DNA from: Holophagae bacterium
GTDB lineage: Bacteria; Acidobacteriota; Holophagae; Acanthopleuribacterales; Acanthopleuribacteraceae
Assembly (NCBI GenBank): GCA_030429565.1
Contig: JAUIFE010000043.1
Span: 1-41,939, forward strand
Direction of reading: 5' to 3'
DNA: 41,939 bases
Below are positions 41,330 through 41,939 of the stretch, one piece after another; position 1 is the first letter of the stretch, and each line of letters starts with the position of its first letter. The notes below the pieces were generated by a model. The model ran no database searches. It was not told the origin of the DNA and saw nothing but the letters and a program-made list of their open reading frames with translations. Made by a program: the position numbers and the translations under genes.

Positions 41330-41939
41330 GTTAGGTCATCCACAGGGGTGCCCGAAATGCCCCTGACGAACGCATTTCAGGCGCCCCCTTCCAATTCGTT
41401 TTCGCTCAAATACATTGATTAACATCAGCTCTTTCAGGCGGCCATACGTCTTGCTCTAGCGAACGCGGGCGCCTATCAGGGCGTTCGCGTTCCGGTCTGA
41501 GCAACACCACCGCATCGGGCAAGTGGCCGGGAACCTGCGTCATCAATGGGCGTTCGCCGGCAGGCCCAATCAAGCCGAACGCCACCGGGGTGTCGTGGCG
41601 TGGCGATGGTTCCCGTCATCGCCCTCCGCCCCGCACCTAGACGAAAATCCAAACCAAAACCTGCAGGTCTCACCAATTGAGCCAGGCTGGTGGAGCGGGC
41701 AGTGGCGCATGGAGGATGTTCAGAGCGCGCGCAAAGACCATTCATTCACCATCGACGAAAAACAGTAACAACCAACAACCTAAGCGCTAAATAGAGAAGG
41801 GTCGCGATCATCGAACCTGAGTGGCGCGCTAAGACTTAAAAAGATCTTTCTTGCGTCTAAACATAACGAATTATCGAATGTCCCCAATATGACATGAGTC
41901 TCTTCAGTTCCTGCAGTAAAATCACACAGCTGAAGCAAG
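41330..41939. other. Right-end intergenic region
   Basis: About 600 bases without a convincing gene. Two frames (41476-41745 minus, 41523-41768 plus) overlap each other, lack ribosome binding sites and have Arg/Pro-biased composition typical of shadow frames. The last 150 bases are AT-rich and may be the promoter region of a gene beyond the window. No RNA gene seen. Confidence 0.45.

Noticed and set aside
41640..41710. tRNA-like words near the right end (CACCAATTGAGCC)
   Set aside because: No cloverleaf could be formed, and there is no T-arm consensus nearby.
1..41939. CRISPR arrays, rRNA, tRNA and phage modules
   Set aside because: I looked for regularly spaced direct repeats, conserved RNA gene motifs and phage structural genes and found none.

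Overview
The window (about 42 kb, moderately GC-rich) looks like the chromosome of a free-living Gram-negative bacterium with a large secretome. An Oar-type TonB-dependent receptor with an N-terminal carboxypeptidase-regulatory-like domain, HAF-repeat and FG-GAP proteins, an Rhs/DUF2169 locus, a two-component propeller kinase and a GH92 mannosidase together are most like Acidobacteriota (Holophagae/Acanthopleuribacter-like). That placement is an inference from gene content; there is no rRNA or other marker gene here. Many starts are TTG or GTG with good Shine-Dalgarno sequences, so several CDS starts were reset.

Layout. 1-2318: a clipped transposase start and a decayed group II intron on the minus strand, the intron lying directly behind the terminator of the next gene. 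2361-3599: a secreted FG-GAP repeat protein. 3990-10649: a minus-strand polymorphic-toxin operon (Rhs protein of 1553 aa, a 125-aa candidate immunity protein, a DUF2169 protein, terminator), with a small unknown gene convergent to it. 11530-14108: a LysR regulator divergent from a glutathionyl-hydroquinone-reductase-like GST that overlaps a LysE exporter. 14783-17936: secreted M12B-like metalloprotease, a small membrane-anchored protein and a HAF-repeat exported protein. 18651-20684: chemoreceptor with a NIT sensor domain. 21552-24042: discrete malonyl-CoA acyltransferase followed by an MGT-type glycosyltransferase. 24080-26992: TonB-dependent receptor. 27292-30576: phosphomannose-isomerase-type cupin, FucP-like sugar transporter and ROK sugar kinase. 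30741-34947: propeller sensor kinase and a LuxR-type response regulator with a degenerate second receiver. 35563-39404: BSP-like metallopeptidase, GH92 mannosidase and AraC regulator. 39543-41259: LysR regulator divergent from a SAM methyltransferase.

How it fits together. The centre and right parts read as a scavenging programme for host or environmental glycoproteins: secreted proteases, an alpha-mannosidase, an outer-membrane receptor, a sugar permease, a ROK kinase, a mannose-phosphate cupin and their regulators. The left part is an interbacterial toxin locus beside mobile DNA.

The most notable unexplained structure is a dispersed palindromic repeat of about 60 bp, with copies at 14697-14760, 34956-35139 (half copy plus full copy) and 41271-41329, always in the same orientation and next to gene ends or starts. 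The most notable gene system is the Rhs operon, which has an unfamiliar N-terminal domain, a glycine-rich hinge and a C-terminal toxin domain I cannot assign with confidence.
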